A stretch of 64,000 nucleotides of DNA from Rhizophagus irregularis (lineage: Eukaryota; Glomeromycota; Glomeromycetes; Glomerales; Glomeraceae), in assembly GCF_026210795.1 (NCBI RefSeq), contig NC_089438.1:4237501-4301500 (forward strand), in the 5' to 3' direction. The translations under genes were made by a program, and so were the position numbers. Within the stretch, counting starts at the first letter, position 1, and each line of letters opens with the position of its first letter. The notes beneath the pieces are model-generated. The model ran no database searches, was not told the DNA's origin, and saw only the letters and a program-made list of their open reading frames with translations. This document shows positions 32,422 to 42,325 of this stretch, in pieces.

Positions 32422-34556
32422 TTATTGCGAAGGAGCAGAAGCTCGATCGGAGGGAGAACCACCAAGAGAAGCAATAAAACCTTGGATGGAACCAGTGAGC
32501 GATTGTAAAGTATCTTTAATCGCTTTTTGATCTTGAATAACGGAGTTCAATTCGTCTTGCGGGGAAGGGTTAGAAGTGGATGCGGAAGCAGAGTGTGGGG
32601 CTTTGTTGGATGTAGATGCAGAGGAAGAGGATTTCAGTGAACCGGCAGATAAAGGAGCATTGGGATGCTGGATTAAGGTGCCAGTGGTTTCAGGAGGGTC
32701 TTCTTCCATTCGATCAGGTTCAGTATTAACGACAGGTGCAGAGGGAGGATCGATGCCTAAATGGGCTTCAATAGCAGATAGCCGTTGATTGTTAAGTTCA
32801 AGATTTGAAATGCGGGATTCCACTCGAGCAACATCTTGTTGAAGATTCTTTAAAACATTAAGAATCTTAAGGGCAGCCTCAAGAGCATTAGGAGAATTTG
32901 GATCCGGGAGTGGAGCACGAGCATTGGACGAAAAGGAAACAGATCTATCTTTGCCTTTACGGTTGTTGGAAGGTGTACGTCCATGAGCAGTTGAGGAGGA
33001 GTTAGCTGAGCCAGAGGAGGAGGAGGGCTTAGCATTAATATTGGAATTATTATTATTAGATCTATTGGAGTTGGAATTAGAATGCTGAGCTGAAGAGAAC
33101 GATCCCGAGATTTAGATCGAGATCGAGAACGAGAATTATTGCGCGGCGTTCTTTGTTGGGTGGGCCTTTGGCCAATGTTGAAGCGTTCTTTAAGAGCAGC
33201 CACAGGGTGTCGTGTACGTGAACGACCACGGCGTTGGTTAAGCGGACAGGAGGTAGGAGCACAACCGAGTTTACCACATCGGTGGCAAAGAGCTTTTGAA
33301 TCGTTGGATGTACCCCATCGAAGAGTACGACCTTGGAAACCAATAGTCTGCTCCATAGCGGCATCCATTGTCTCTTGCGAGTTGAAGGTAACATAAGCCC
33401 AAGGCTTGGGTTTATAAGAATTTAGGGAAAAGGGAATGTTAATAGCTTTTGCTCCATGTTCTTTGACCAAAGGAGCGAGATGGATATCTTTGGTATTAGC
33501 GGGAAGTCCGGAGAGAACAGCTACGAACGCTCTACGAGCAGCTTTTTGTTCTAAAGAGTAATGGCAAGGGGTAACACGTAAGCAGGTGGAAAAGCAGTAA
33601 ACGGCCCATTGAGTTGTGAAACGGGAGATGGCATCAGCATGATCATAGACAATGCGAGCTTGTTGCATCTTAGCACCTTTTCTTGAGTAAAGATGGAGGG
33701 CAAGGAGATTGCTGAATTTCTTGAAGTAGGATTGGAGTTGCGGTTTAGTAATGAAGAACGGTATATCCGTGACTTGAATTGCACGGAGGTCTTCATCGGA
33801 CCGGAGCTGTTTAGGATCGTACAGGTGGAATTGTAGGTCCGGAAAATCGGAGTGAGTGCTTCCAACACACAAGTCACGAGCCTCCGCAGTATGAAAATGT
33901 ATGATGAGACGCTTAGCGTCCCCTGAACCAGTCATACGAGCCCGACCGGTATATGATTCATACGTTTCTAAAAATAAATTATTAACGGCATCTATAATTG
34001 CCTTATTAGTTTTAAGTTTCTCTAGAGTTTGGGGAGCGGAGTTGGGCGCAGCCGCAGCCAGGAAATCTTGACGATTAATGGTAATAGTAGGGGAGGGATC
34101 TACAGCCTGATCGGGCGATGTACCATCATTTATGTCCATATTAAGGGACGCGTTAGGGGATGAGTTATTTTCTTTGTTTCGAGGTGCATTAATAGACGCG
34201 TTAACACCAGAGGACGCGTCTTGGCCAGGCGCAGTAGGCGCAGCAGAATTATTCGGGGTAGAAGCTTGAGTATTTTCTTGGGTAGTGCTGCGGGAATTAT
34301 TTTGTTGAGGAATAGCGGTCGAAGTTGAACCAACTAAACCACCGTCAGCCGGCGCGTCGGCAACGAAATCTTCATAGTCTTCATCCATGGAGTCTTTAGT
34401 AAGTATACGGGAACGTTTTTGAGTATTGTTATCACTATCAGAACCAGAATTATCAGAGAGTTGTTTTTTGTTATTTTTCTTTTCTTGACGAGCAGCCTTA
34501 TTACTATTAGGATTATAGCTGCCGCCACCTCTTCTAGCAAGGTTTCTACCAGACAT
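32422..34556 (-). pseudogene. LINE copy B ORF1, one frameshift
   Basis: Starts at the Met of MSGRNLARRGGG. The RRM-like region and the CHRCGKLGC knuckle are intact. A one-base loss near 33095 (GAAGAGAACG against GAAGCAGAATG in copy A) puts the Ser-rich and coiled-coil C-terminus (32422-32823) in another frame. Start and layout are as in copy A. Confidence 0.87.
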
Positions 34557-34672
34557 GTTAGAAGGTATGAGTTGGGTAAAATATAAGAGTTGTTAGTACG
34601 AAGATATAAAATTTTCTTTCCGAAAATTTTTGGTTAATAGATCGGCGGTAAGAGATCTATCAGTCCTTATCT

Positions 34673-34686
34673 TCAGTCCTTGTCAA
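34673..34686. repeat. LINE target-site copy, right side
   Basis: TCAGTCCTTGTCAA. Another near-copy (tcatcagtccttgtcg) lies at 34722-34737, so the target region itself carried this motif more than once. Confidence 0.7.
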
Positions 34687-35086
34687 AAAATGCGAGGATG
34701 CCTGATGATGAGGTTACATGGTCATCAGTCCTTGTCGCAAAACACGAGGATACCTGATGAATAAGTTATTGGATTATTGGCCTAAAAAGCATTCATGGAA
34801 AAACTATGGATTATATTACAGAAAATGTGAACGGAGTTCATGTCACGTGATACCCTGAACAAATGTGTAGAGTGTCACGTGACTTCATGCGGTACGTAGA
34901 TCATTTCCTTTTTGGGCGATACCCGTTCCACAAAAATCGATTTGGTAAGAATGCGTTTGGAACCTTGTGTAACATAAATTTCCTTTTTCGGTAATTCGGG
35001 ATTACGCGGTAATGCCGGCCAGATCTAAAAAATATGACTCTGCAGGGTAATTCTTACGAAAGTCAAGTACAAAATGCTTACTCCTG
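34687..35086. other. Non-coding spacer of the Maverick-like element with short repeats
   Basis: The first about 90 bp is a diverged tandem repeat (catcagtccttgtc, then cgaggatgcctgatga, twice). A block at about 34851-34893 with two CACGTGA palindromes resembles 46262-46302 in the host flank. No gene is seen; the unit may be a remnant that separated the two gene clusters. Confidence 0.5.
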
Positions 35087-35494
35087 TTAAGTCCAATCAT
35101 TCCACTTCCAGTCCAATCTCCAAGGATCGCCTCCCCATCTATGTTCACTTAATGCATGCTCTATGGTTTCCCTTTCCTGGGGGTCCACAACCATCCCATT
35201 CCTAAGCATTTTCTCCATAATATAAAGCTGATCCTCGGTGAGGCGGTCTATCCATCTTTTATAGAAGTCGTTTACATCTTCAAATGATATCCAGTCAATA
35301 TTCCCTTTTTCAAACGGCTTTCCAAGAGCTTGGACATGCCCAATTGTAGTGGCATAATTTTTCCACCTCTTATATGCCTCTCGACGAACTTCCTGCCACC
35401 ACACTCTATCTACCTTACTCGCTGCAATAAGGTCAGTATCCGGGATCTTTGTGACAATGCGTTCGACTATTTCTACTGGTAATCGGTCCAACAT
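35087..35494 (-). CDS. F-box-like protein encoded by the element
   Basis: 135 residues. The N-terminal about 45 residues (LDRLPVEIVERIVTKIPDTDLIAAS, then VDRVWWQEVRREAYKRW) match the F-box pattern (LPxEIxxxI...L...L..AS.V...W). The remainder is Trp-rich and has no recognised substrate-binding repeat. F-boxes recruit targets to SCF ubiquitin ligases through Skp1. A short F-box protein in a transposon could redirect host protein turnover, as viral F-box proteins do. The shared promoter-like motif is 26 bp upstream. The motif match is seen directly; the role is inference. Confidence 0.65.
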   Translation of the reverse strand: MLDRLPVEIVERIVTKIPDTDLIAASKVDRVWWQEVRREAYKRWKNYATTIGHVQALGKPFEKGNIDWISFEDVNDFYKRWIDRLTEDQLYIMEKMLRNGMVVDPQERETIEHALSEHRWGGDPWRLDWKWNDWT

Positions 35495-35519
35495 GATGTT
35501 ATGTTACTTATACTATAGC

Positions 35520-35531
35520 TATCTTCAATTA
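35520..35531 (-). promoter_or_regulatory. Shared promoter-like motif
   Basis: Minus strand TAATTGAAGATA, 26 bp upstream of the ATG at 35494. As upstream of 2192, the sequence continues to an agtaacata box before the start codon. Confidence 0.6.
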
Positions 35532-35603
35532 CTGTATGCCTATTACACATGGATAAAAAATATAGACTAAATTCGTACAGAATCGTAGGACCACAGGAGC
35601 CGC

Positions 35604-36074
35604 TTATGCAAGAAGTTCTGTTAAGGTTTTCTCAGCCTCATTTTTAGTAATAGCTCGCTTTGGGGGACCGGTTGATGAGTCCTTAGTCGCATTATAATAC
35701 AATTCGAAGAGGGCCTCAAGCTTATCTAGGAGAGCTTGTTTATTCTTGTATGATTTGCGGATTTTTGCTATTTTAGCAGTATATGCCGCATTATCTGGGA
35801 AGAGTTTTCTGGCCACGAACTTCACATATGATACAGGAGAATTTGCCGTCTGGATTCGCTTGATATACTTCACGTGGTCCTGGACGAGGTAACTGGTTTT
35901 GCTAAACCCAGATACTAATGCGACTACTATAGTATCTTTTAATGCGCGGATAATCTTGGGGACAGTTTCGTCAGAGATAACACTAGGCTGAATGCGCGAT
36001 GCCTCGTAAATAACCTCCTCACTAGTGCTGTCAGTGCTGTTAACAATGCTTGCGAATTCGGTATATGTTGACAT
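35604..36074 (-). CDS. Element gene of unknown function, 156 residues
   Basis: Helical-looking protein with Lys-rich stretches in its second half (KIRKSYKNKQALLDKLEALFELYY). There are no Cys clusters, signal peptide or membrane segments. It shares the motif AACTGAAGATTC 28 bp upstream with its neighbours and is codirectional with them. I do not recognise it. Confidence 0.7.
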   Translation of the reverse strand: MSTYTEFASIVNSTDSTSEEVIYEASRIQPSVISDETVPKIIRALKDTIVVALVSGFSKTSYLVQDHVKYIKRIQTANSPVSYVKFVARKLFPDNAAYTAKIAKIRKSYKNKQALLDKLEALFELYYNATKDSSTGPPKRAITKNEAEKTLTELLA

Positions 36075-36101
36075 GATTCTTTGTACTTTGTAATAAATAT
36101 G

Positions 36102-36113
36102 AATCTTCAGTTA
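36102..36113 (-). promoter_or_regulatory. Shared promoter-like motif
   Basis: Minus strand AACTGAAGATTC, 28 bp upstream of the ATG at 36074. Confidence 0.55.
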
Positions 36114-36156
36114 CCTGTTCATTAAAACGAGAAAAAATAAATATGAACCTCGGGGT

Positions 36157-36678
36157 TTACACTTGGGATACTGCAAGGCAGTAGAAGCGTTGGGCGGCCT
36201 TTTGCATCAATGGAGAGCCTGGTCTATACAACCAGGGGATAGCGACTTTCTGGATAATCCTAGCCGCTTTATTGTTCCTTCTTTCTATATATCTCCTAAA
36301 GGCATTCTGGATCATTTCAGTATGATGAGTATAATAGTCGAAATTAAAATGCTTTGGGCAACTATATAAATGTAGTCGTACTGCTTGATCCATGGAAGCG
36401 TCGGCTCCCCATCCGCGATCAATAAAAGATTTACAGTAGGTACAGTACCACCTATTTGGTAGTCGTGATACTATTCTCCTAATGTGCACAATATAAGCAT
36501 ATACAGCTTGACGAGACCTTGGATAAGGTGGCCGCTTATAACCTATTCTACTACAAGTATCATAATATTGCACAGCATTTTGAATGCGCCTAGCCCACGT
36601 GTGAAAACTTTCATCGTCTTGTCTACCTAATCCGTCAGTGTTTTGCATTTGGGTATCTCGTAAGATTACATATCCCAT
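36157..36678 (-). CDS. Zinc-site and IQ-motif-like protein of the element
   Basis: 173 residues from the ATG of MGYVILRD; a longer frame would need a TTG. Residues about 78-112 hold CTYC...HLYSCPKH, a possible C2-HCH zinc site. Residues about 125-165 hold two IQ-like segments (MIQNAFRRYIERR and IIQKVAIPW), the calmodulin-binding pattern, which can also simply be a basic amphipathic helix. It is codirectional with PolB, 66 bp downstream of it. The function is unknown; both motif calls are tentative. Confidence 0.65.
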   Translation of the reverse strand: MGYVILRDTQMQNTDGLGRQDDESFHTWARRIQNAVQYYDTCSRIGYKRPPYPRSRQAVYAYIVHIRRIVSRLPNRWYCTYCKSFIDRGWGADASMDQAVRLHLYSCPKHFNFDYYTHHTEMIQNAFRRYIERRNNKAARIIQKVAIPWLYRPGSPLMQKAAQRFYCLAVSQV

Positions 36679-36743
36679 AGGTTTATTCAATTATGCCATC
36701 ACGGTATGTCAGTAAAAAATACACACATACCGGTCCCTAGCAA

Positions 36744-38596
36744 TCATGTCCAGATAACCTTGTTCGCATTTTTCACATGGCAGTATCCTGCGGTTTCAAA
36801 CTTGAAAGTCTTTAGAGTCATATCTGCATTCTCTGAACAAGTGAAAAGCGCGGGGCTATCTGGCTGTTCTTCTAAAATAAATCCGTCTGTATGGATACGT
36901 CGTACTTTATCCTTGTATGGTTGAATTGCCTCAGATGTGATTTTGCGACCACGTGCTAATAAGAATGGGGCGATCCTGGGATACTCACCTTTGAAGGGAT
37001 TACCCGGGTTTGTAAACTGGAATCGCCACTGGTCGGATCCTACTGGTATGATAGAGTCGAGTGTATGGCCCTCTGGAAATGTAAATGGGTCTGTTTGATC
37101 TGTGGTGAGTGTCTTGTAATTACGCTTCCTCTGGCATAATGCTCCCCATAATGTGTTGAGGACTCGCTTTGCCACGCGGCCAGCTATGCCACCCTGGTTT
37201 TTAATTTTGAAGAGGAAGTGTACATACTCACCGAATATTACAGTTCCAGGGATTCTCGCTTCTCTATCATATATCAATGCATTTGGCTTCCCATCCTGTA
37301 TTAACTGTATATTGAGACCAAGTTTTTTTGCTCGTTGTAAGTCGATGAATGTATAGATTCCCCTTTTATTCTGTCGGAAGAGAATATTATTCCCACTTAT
37401 TTTGGCACGGAATAATCCATACAAGGCATAACCCCTGTGGTCGACAAAGTCATTAAGTGTCTGGAATTTACCCCGTCTGATTGGAAAGTTCGCGTTTGAT
37501 TGTTGGATACTCGGGTATAAACTTGTTGCGTCATACTGTCTTCCATAGCCCTTCCACTCGTTATCTGCCCAGATTAATCCTCCCATCATTGCATCACTTA
37601 ACCACTCCGCTTCTATCAGGTCAAGAGGATCATTGGCTGGAATTCCTACACTTAATCGTTCGAATAACCAGAGAGCCGTTCTTTTGTAAGACCAGTTATG
37701 GTATGATAAGTCGATTCCTAAACCGAACTTCTTTGTCTCCTGTAGAAAGGAATTCTGCTCCTCGTGGATTCTCTGATATGCTTCTTCAAGAGTTTCATAT
37801 ACTCCAGTCTTACGGTTTTTCTCGACGGGGATGAAAGAACTTTTGGAATTCTTAGTCTTTTGAAACTGCGCAATTGTGCAAGACTTAACTGTTTTGCCAT
37901 TGTATATTGTGACTACATTATTGGTCCCATCTTCATGGTATACAATGGGTAAATTACGCTTTTTATCTAATTTACTGGAGTGGAGTCTTCCGGGATTTAA
38001 CGTGAGGGAGTAATGGCCTTCTGACAGGATGAGAGTCGCACGTCTATCGGACTTACTCTTAGAGATTCGGGTAATGTCCCCACAATATTAATTGCGAGAC
38101 TTCCTGCGAGTTGTTCAACCTTGTCCATGCATGAAACTGGGATGGGAACATCGCGATTGAGACCTAATGCCTTTTTGATATACTCGGGCTTTTTGATTGA
38201 CTTTGGCATTTTAGAGAATGTGCCGTAGATATATTTCAGGCATTCATACAGGCAATCATTTAGCTCCCCGTTGCATCCTCCTGCGGCCGGTGGACTATCT
38301 CTTGCATAAATTATGAATCGTTCAAAATAATCAGGGTCTGCGTCATCCGGTAGTTGTGCTTCATCATAATGGTCTAATAGTGAAAAGAGGCTGGCTGGTT
38401 GGTTTCCTGATGTCCATCCACCGGGTTTCCAGTTTTCATAGGGAAGTAGGATCTGGAACTTTCTATCTGGAAATCGCGTCTGGAGAGTCTGACCGAGTCT
38501 GGCGATAGCTCCTCTGGAAAAGCGAGCACCGGAATACTGAAGTTCCTTGATGTCAGGTCATGTTGGTAAAGTGCGGGCAATTCTTGAGTATTGCAT
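36744..38596 (-). pseudogene. Family B DNA polymerase (protein-primed type), with one stop and one frameshift
   Basis: Starts at the ATG of MQYSRIAR, 17 bp after the shared motif. A TGA at 38558-38560 (codon 13) and a one-base shift near 38030-38080 break the frame; reading continues otherwise. Motif A is YDATSLYPSI, motif B is KRVLNTLWG, and motif C is IHTDGFI, which has H where most polymerases have D. The N-terminal region contains GGCNGELNDCLYECLKYIYG. With about 617 codons it is much shorter than usual Maverick polymerases (over 1,000), and no clear 3'-5' exonuclease motif is seen. It would replicate the element DNA. The break at codon 13 might be bypassed by a downstream start, but the frameshift would not. 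Confidence 0.85.
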
Positions 38597-38612
38597 TTTT
38601 ATGTATATGATT

Positions 38613-38624
38613 TGTCTTCAACTA
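38613..38624 (-). promoter_or_regulatory. Shared promoter-like motif
   Basis: Minus strand TAGTTGAAGACA, 17 bp upstream of the PolB ATG at 38596. Confidence 0.5.
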
Positions 38625-38681
38625 TAAATAATATCTTTCTATATATATACGAAAAAAAAAAGAAATAATCTCAAATAGCGC

Positions 38682-41144
38682 TTACAATATGTCGTTGATA
38701 GCGCCCTCAGTATCCTCTTCGTCCCAGTCATCAATGATTCCATTGGCGGCCTCCCATTCACGTTCCATATCAGTTTTTGGATGTTCCTCGGGGATCTCTC
38801 GCGCTTTACCCTTATCTGCCCTCATAGTTTCATAACCAGAGGGGGTGGGAATAATCTCGGCATTACGATTCTCCTTGTATATTCTTATTAAATCTGCGAG
38901 TTCTTTACGGCTAGGTATTTTAGGTAAGTATCCATTATATTCAATCCAGTCCTTGAAGCGGTCTACTACTTCCTTAAGGTAATACTGGTACTCGTCCTCA
39001 ATACGCGTTGTGGGACATTCCTCTACTTCAAACGTGAGTATTTCCCAGTCATAGTCATCTGACGCATCTTGATACTTGGCCCATAATTCCTTACCTGTAT
39101 TGTAGAGATCATTGAAGACCTGGTCCTTTGAATTTTTAACCCACGGTTTGCGATCCCATCAATGTCTTTCATGCCAAGCCCAGTGCGCTCGAGTGCCTTC
39201 CTTTGGTTCAGGGTCCCGGTCGACTTCTGGTTCTGTGTCGGGTTCTGGGATAAGTTGCTCTTCAGGAGCCGGTTCTACTACAGGTTCTGTAGAAAATTTA
39301 GAATCTGCGAGGGATTCGGATTTTGTGGAAGATTCTGCGGGTGACTCAGGTTGTTGTTCAGGAGCTGGGTTCACGGTTGTAGAATCTGAGTCTGATAACA
39401 AGTCGTCTAAGACGTCGTAGTCATCTGGCTCGGGGGTAGACGGTTTTTCAGGAACTAGAACCTCAGCAGATTCCTCGTCAGATAGATAACAGTCTGAGAA
39501 GTTATCTATAGGTTCATCAGTATTTGACTCACTAGTATCTTCATCGGGATCCGGTTGTTCTTCCCTTAACTCTTGTGGACGTTCTTTTAAGTGGTCAGGC
39601 TTGGGTGGAAGCGGTGGAGGAGTCTTGCGAATTACAGGTGCGGGTTTTTCCTCGGTGGGTTCGGGTTTTTTCTCAGCGGGTTTTTCCTCAGCGGGTTTTT
39701 CCTCAGCGGGTTTCTCGGCAACTAACTCTACTCCCTCTACTGGTGCTTCCTGTACGTCTTGTACATCTTGGATTACTTTACTAAAATTCTCCACGATTTT
39801 TGCTTTATCTAGTATGTAATAGTTTATTCGGGTACCTGAGCGGCTTACACGCATTTTAGGGGCGAATTGTTTAATCTCCATACCGAATTTATTGTCACTT
39901 AGTGTTTTGTTTTCACCCTTCTCACTGCACCAATTCTGGTAAGTGCTATAGAAATTTGTACACGGGATTTCAAGTGTGTCGCAATTGTCGGGCCACATCA
40001 TTTCAAGGTAATATTGTATAAAACGCTGGGGATTCGGGATACTTGCTTCAATTAACTCCCGTTTCATTTGAGTATCAGGAATAGATCGGGGATTGAAGCC
40101 AGTTAAGTCTCGGCTAAGTAGATAGGACATGAAGGAACTGACTGTATCCAGATTTTCTAATACTTTTACGAGAGAACTGAAGTATTCTCTATTGCCCTTA
40201 TATTTGGCTAAGACGTTGAGAGCTACAAATCTTTCATCTCCCATTTCTATGCGGATTGGCATAGCATGATTACTGAGGATCATGTAGCCAGCAAAGTCAT
40301 CAATAACCTTCACATCTATCCCCTTTTCTTCAATAGAGATGTAAGGCTCGGTGATTAAACTCTTGAGTCGGTTGTTTGCCCCGTGCCATTCCTTGCCTGA
40401 CATATCGCATTCATTGAGGATAATAAGTTTTTTGGCACGAACAGCCGCATTGAACCTTCCCATTACATCTTCAAGACGGGTAGTGGAGAGGAAGTTTTCA
40501 CGGCCGAGAATACGTTCTCCGATAAAATCGGTTAAGATATTCTTACCACATCTGGGGGGACTGCGCATGATAATTGCTGTACCGGGTTTTTTGTCTGGAT
40601 TTTGAATTAGAAATGCGAGCCAGTTGAGGATGTATATAGTTAATTGCTTGTCCTCTGCACACCATACCTCATGAACGTGTCGGATGATTGGATTAACTAG
40701 ATTTGGTTTGATGCGCTCAGCGGGTTGGGCCCTGAAACCTAGGAAGAGATTGAAGAATTCAGGATTATACTTTGGCGCATTTGGGGGATAAGGCATGAAG
40801 TTTACATCTGTATAACAGATCTTTGCGATTGATGCTTGGAGAAGAAGATCCTTTAATTTGGTGGATGTGGTCACGTCACTGTCTTCTCCGGTATCTGACC
40901 GAATAATTACCTTGTGCTTAGTAGAAATCCCCTTAAGATCTGCGGCGAACTCGAAGTATATGCTTCCATTGTAAGCCTTCTTTTTTCTAATCCACATGCC
41001 AGATTTTGTGGTGATGAAAGCCACAGAAGCCAAGATTGCTGAATTGACGCTTTCTTTCGTGTGTGTACCTACACATTTTTTAAGAAGGTCATCGTAGAAG
41101 AAACGGTTGTTGGGGTTAAAGATTGCTGGAACTTGAGCGGCCAT
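38682..41144 (-). pseudogene. SF3 helicase (D5/DUF5906-like) with an in-frame premature TGA
   Basis: Starts at the Met of MAAQVPAIF; the longer frame to 41159 begins with TTG. The Walker A is RSPPRCGKN (residues 194-202), Walker B is LIILNECD (240-247), motif C is GYMILSNH (286-293), and an arginine-finger candidate is DERF. This order fits viral SF3 helicases of the DUF5906 group. The C-terminal third is a low-complexity Pro/Glu region with EEKPA repeats. A TGA at 39159-39161 interrupts the frame, which then runs 158 more codons to TAA at 38682-38684. The helicase core is upstream of the stop and complete. Residues 1-180 do not show clear primase motifs. Confidence 0.88.
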
Positions 41145-41172
41145 TTTTTGTTCTATCAAATCGAGTACTAAT

Positions 41173-41695
41173 TTATAGTTACCTAATCTTCAATTGCCGA
41201 ATATATTTTTTCTGACAGGGGTAAGTGGTCATAGTTCGGGTGCCATAGTTCGGCTGCCATAGTTCGGGTGCCATAGTTCGGGTGCCATAGTTCAGGACAT
41301 AGGGAATCATACTTGGAGGGTCTAGGTGAGTATATAAAGGGTAATCATAGCGTGAATCGGGTTTTGGGGTCTGAGTGGCTGACTAAGGCTGCCATAGTAT
41401 TATTATAAGATTTTTCGTACTATGGCAGGTACTATGGCAGGAGATTCTGTTTGATTTCGGCTTTATTCACGTTTTTATTCCGTTTTTAAGTAGTCTGCCA
41501 TAGTTGCCATAGTTGTCATAGTAAGTTATATATAAGGAAAAAAATGTAGAAAAAAAATAAGTGGGAAAAATACCGTGGCAGACCATGGTACTGTGGCAGG
41601 TAAACCTGCCCCACGGAGGGGTGATGTAGGTACTGCGAGGCCCTTGAGGCCGAGGTGGGGTGAGCGCTAGCGAGACACACTACCAGCCCGACGAC
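41173..41695 (-). repeat. Right terminal inverted repeat of the Maverick-like element
   Basis: Reverse complement of 1675-2181, slightly longer, with one extra copy of the 14-bp actatggcacccga unit (seen here as tagttcgggtgcca). It supplies the promoter-like motif for the helicase gene, as the left copy does for the gene at 2192. Confidence 0.93.
41184..41196 (-). promoter_or_regulatory. Shared promoter-like motif in the right inverted repeat
   Basis: Minus strand CAATTGAAGATTA, 40 bp upstream of the helicase ATG at 41144. Identical to the copy at 2158-2170. Confidence 0.6.
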
Positions 41696-41700
41696 ACTAC
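41696..41700. repeat. Target site duplication (right), ACTAC
   Basis: Direct copy of 1670-1674, adjacent to the terminal GCCCGACGAC. Confidence 0.9.
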
Positions 41701-42325
41701 GAAAAAAATCTGTATGATTTTATGAACGAAGTGAAAAAAATCATACAGTGTGGAGCTATAAGCTTTTAACAAGTCATCCATAGCCTGATTACGAATATCA
41801 TAGGGGTCTCAAGTACCCATTTTAGTTCTGGAGTAGTGTTAAACGCTTTAGCGTTAAGAAAGTGTGCACGCAAGTCTTTTTTATTTCGTTTGATGTTCTC
41901 CTTTGTAATGCCATGAAGGCACTTGTTATATGTCCAACGAGCAGTCCCCATCCATTTGCGTAATTTCTCTCGTTCTTCTCTTTTAGGATACAAACGAATC
42001 CGTATACATTTTCCAGCAGGTACCTTATCTGTTTTTCTCTGGCTGCTTTTTACTTGTTTGCTGGCAACTTCATTATTATTAACGAGTGAGGTAATTCTCT
42101 CTATTAGTATGTTATGAAGTGGGCTGCTCTGTTCCTGCTGCATGCTTGTTCTAATGCCCGAAAAAGAAAACCATTTATTCTTCTGCTGTGTACGAGCACT
42201 GGATAATGCATTTTTGTTGTTTATAGTTCTAGGTACCCATAGTTTTTTGGAAAGCAATTCTGTCGATTTATTCCAAAAAAGACCAGTTGTCGACGTTTTA
42301 TTTGTAATAAAACATCATGGTGCGC
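41701..42325 (-). pseudogene. Fanzor, N-terminal half
   Basis: Open from about 42325 downward, without a clear ATG start. The block KCIRIRLYPKREEREKLRKW and TARWTYNKCLHGI is the conserved N-terminal segment of Fanzor/TnpB proteins (the helix-turn-helix and wedge region). A one-base shift at the GGGG run near 41803 moves the frame; afterwards DIRNQAMDDLLKAY, another conserved TnpB segment, is readable. The frame then reaches the ACTAC duplication at 41700, where the Maverick-like element enters. The remainder of the gene is at 610-1669. Confidence 0.82.

Larger units (their letters stand above)
26486..34650 (-). mobile_element. Full-length LINE, copy B
   Basis: Same length and structure as copy A, head-to-tail with it, and inserted at the same target motif. 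ORF2 is nearly intact (one TAG). ORF1 has one frameshift. The 5' leader before ORF1 is only about 95 bp, and the spacer between ORF1 and ORF2 is about 45 bp. Confidence 0.92.
1675..41695. mobile_element. Maverick/Polinton-like DNA transposon, 40,021 bp with nested insertions
   Basis: The element is bounded by roughly 0.5-kb inverted repeats (GTCGTCGGGC at the left, GCCCGACGAC at the right) and a 5-bp duplication ACTAC. Its own genes are integrase (3082-4173), retropepsin, Gag-like and coiled-coil proteins (4203-7089), packaging ATPase (7121-8308 plus 16856-16891), unknowns at 2192, 2717, 16905, 17617, 35087, 35604 and 36157, PolB (36744-38596) and SF3 helicase (38682-41144). Removing the Gypsy element (8.5 kb) and the two LINEs (16.4 kb) leaves about 15 kb, a usual Maverick size. 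PolB, integrase and A32 ATPase together are the Maverick hallmark. The copy is broken by stops, frameshifts and insertions. Confidence 0.93.

Noticed and set aside
38008..38090. Intron explaining the PolB frameshift (a GTAAGT occurs here)
   Set aside because: No suitable branch site and acceptor at intron distance was found, and the reading frames overlap, so a one-base shift is simpler.
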